Source: CAZCGA01 sp964498075 (GTDB taxonomy: Bacteria; Desulfobacterota; Binatia; HRBIN30). Taken from it: a DNA stretch of 6,285 nt. Position 1 is the first letter of the stretch. Each line of letters starts with the position of its first letter. The notes below the pieces were generated by a model. It saw only the letters and a program-made list of their open reading frames with translations, was not told the DNA's origin and searched no databases. The stretch covers positions 1-6,285 of the forward strand of contig CAZCGA010000241.1 of assembly GCA_964498075.1 (NCBI GenBank). The letters run 5' to 3'. Shown here piece by piece: positions 5,333 through 6,285 of this stretch. The translations under genes were made by a program, and so were the position numbers.

Positions 5333-6285
5333 TTACGGTCCGTTCTGCGCCACGATGGTCTTGAAGACATTCCAGCTCTTCAGCAGCTCCAGGGCGCGGT
5401 CGAGCTGCGGGTCTTTGCCCAGCTCGCCCTCACGGATCGCCGGCGACTCTTCGGACTCCGATTCGGGCTTCCCTTCCGAAGGCTCCGGCGCTTGCTTGCC
5501 CTTGCGCTCGAAGTGCCGTGGCAGGTTTTCCTCTCGCACCGACGGGAAGTTCGGGACGCCGTCGGCCTTGGCCTGCACGATCCCGCTGTCGACCACGATG
5601 TCCGGCGTGATGCCGGTGGCCTGGATGGAGCGCCCGTTGGGGGTGTAGTAGCGGGCGGTGGTGAGCCGGATGGCCGCCGATTCTTCCAGCGGCAGGATCG
5701 TCTGCACGGAGCCCTTGCCGAACGTCTGCGTGCCCAGGACGAGGGCGCGCTTGTGATCCTGCAAGCAGCCCGCGACGATTTCGGAGGCGCTGGCGCTGCC
5801 GCCGTTGACCAGCACCGTCATCGGAAAGTCGGTATGGCTCCCGGCCTTGTGGGCGAAGTACTTTTGTTTCTGGTTCTCGAGACGTCCGTCGGTATAGACA
5901 ACCAGGCCGGAGTCGATGAACTCGTCCGAGACCTTCACGGCCTGGGTGAGCAGGCCACCCGGATTGTTGCGCAGGTCGAGGACGACTCCCGAGAGCGCTC
6001 CGCCGTTCTCCTTTTCCAGCGTGCTGAGCGCGTGCTGCAAGTCGTCATCCGTGCGTTCCTGGAACTGCGTGATGCGCAGGTAGCCGTAGCCCTTTTCGAG
6101 GAGGTGAGACTTGACGCTCTGAATCTTGATGACTTCGCGGGTCAGGATCAGGTCGATGAGATTCAGTACGCCCTCGCGCCGCAGCGTCAGGTGGATCTTC
6201 GTGCCTTTGGGGCCGCGCATCTTCTTGACCGCTTCCACCAGCGGCATGTCCTTGGTGAACTCATCTTCGATCTTGATGATCTGAT
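5333..6285 (-). CDS. ctpA: S41 family C-terminal processing peptidase, 5' end outside the window
   Basis: A periplasmic serine protease of the CtpA/Prc/CtpB family that trims or degrades envelope proteins from a C-terminal tail. 316 codons are present, counting from the first full codon at 6283. The frame runs off the right edge, so the signal peptide, N-terminal helices and most of the PDZ domain are missing. An internal ATG at 6247 is not the start, since PDZ sequence (IIKIEDEFTKD) precedes it in frame. Seen: the end of the PDZ domain (about 1-40), YGYLRITQF, DLRNNPGGLL (103-112), catalytic Ser165 in GGSASASE (codon 5791-5789), Lys190 in FGKGSVQ (codon 5716-5714) and Gln194. These have the Ser+25 Lys and Lys+4 Gln spacing of B. 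subtilis CtpB. The C-terminal tail (about 250-295) is a Glu/Pro/Ser-rich charged linker ending in a short helix. In this lineage type an M23/EnvC-like peptidase gene often lies upstream, but that part is not visible. Confidence 0.96.
   Translation of the reverse strand, partial: QIIKIEDEFTKDMPLVEAVKKMRGPKGTKIHLTLRREGVLNLIDLILTREVIKIQSVKSHLLEKGYGYLRITQFQERTDDDLQHALSTLEKENGGALSGVVLDLRNNPGGLLTQAVKVSDEFIDSGLVVYTDGRLENQKQKYFAHKAGSHTDFPMTVLVNGGSASASEIVAGCLQDHKRALVLGTQTFGKGSVQTILPLEESAAIRLTTARYYTPNGRSIQATGITPDIVVDSGIVQAKADGVPNFPSVREENLPRHFERKGKQAPEPSEGKPESESEESPAIREGELGKDPQLDRALELLKSWNVFKTIVAQNGP

Overview
This window comes from a high-GC bacterial chromosome. About 85% of it is one minus-strand run of housekeeping genes. 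Read in transcription order (right to left in the coordinates), these are: a C-terminal-processing S41 peptidase (its 5' end lies beyond the right edge), a membrane-anchored divergent polysaccharide deacetylase, both subunits of exodeoxyribonuclease VII (xseA, xseB), a short-chain polyprenyl diphosphate synthase (ispA), and the rRNA 2'-O-methyltransferase/hemolysin homologue tlyA. The peptidase-deacetylase pair and the style of the CtpA sequence suggest a deltaproteobacterial-grade lineage (Desulfobacterota, Myxococcota, Binatota or similar). The xseA-xseB-ispA-tlyA order is older and also occurs in Firmicutes. The taxonomic call is inference, not something the sequence proves.

Layout. Positions 1-532 hold no recognisable gene. 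One small minus-strand frame (34-243) has a plausible ribosome site and coding-like base composition but no family I know. Positions 539-841 (+) encode a free-standing minimal nucleotidyltransferase (MNT) with no HEPN toxin partner next to it. It converges on tlyA (933-1682, -) across a 91-base gap that contains one weak hairpin. Then follow ispA (1654-2574), xseB (2590-2847), xseA (2831-4078), the deacetylase (4101-5234) and the S41 peptidase (5333 to the edge), all on the minus strand. Overlaps or gaps of at most 22 bases join everything from the deacetylase to tlyA, so these genes are probably one transcription unit. The only sizeable gap in the run is 5235-5332, which carries three copies of the heptamer CGGTGAC.

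How the genes fit together. The peptidase and deacetylase act at the cell envelope. XseA and XseB form one nuclease, and their overlapping genes suit coupled synthesis. IspA makes the C15 precursor for undecaprenyl and quinone side chains. TlyA modifies ribosomal RNA. The clearest oddity is that dxs, which usually lies between ispA and tlyA in this conserved cluster, is absent, and the two genes overlap by 29 bases. Other points worth a look are a Gly in place of the first Asp of the DD motif in the deacetylase, a TlyA with a full N-terminus but a short C-terminus, and a possibly leaderless start for the MNT gene. I found no CRISPR array, insertion sequence, tRNA, rRNA, or convincing new multi-gene system.
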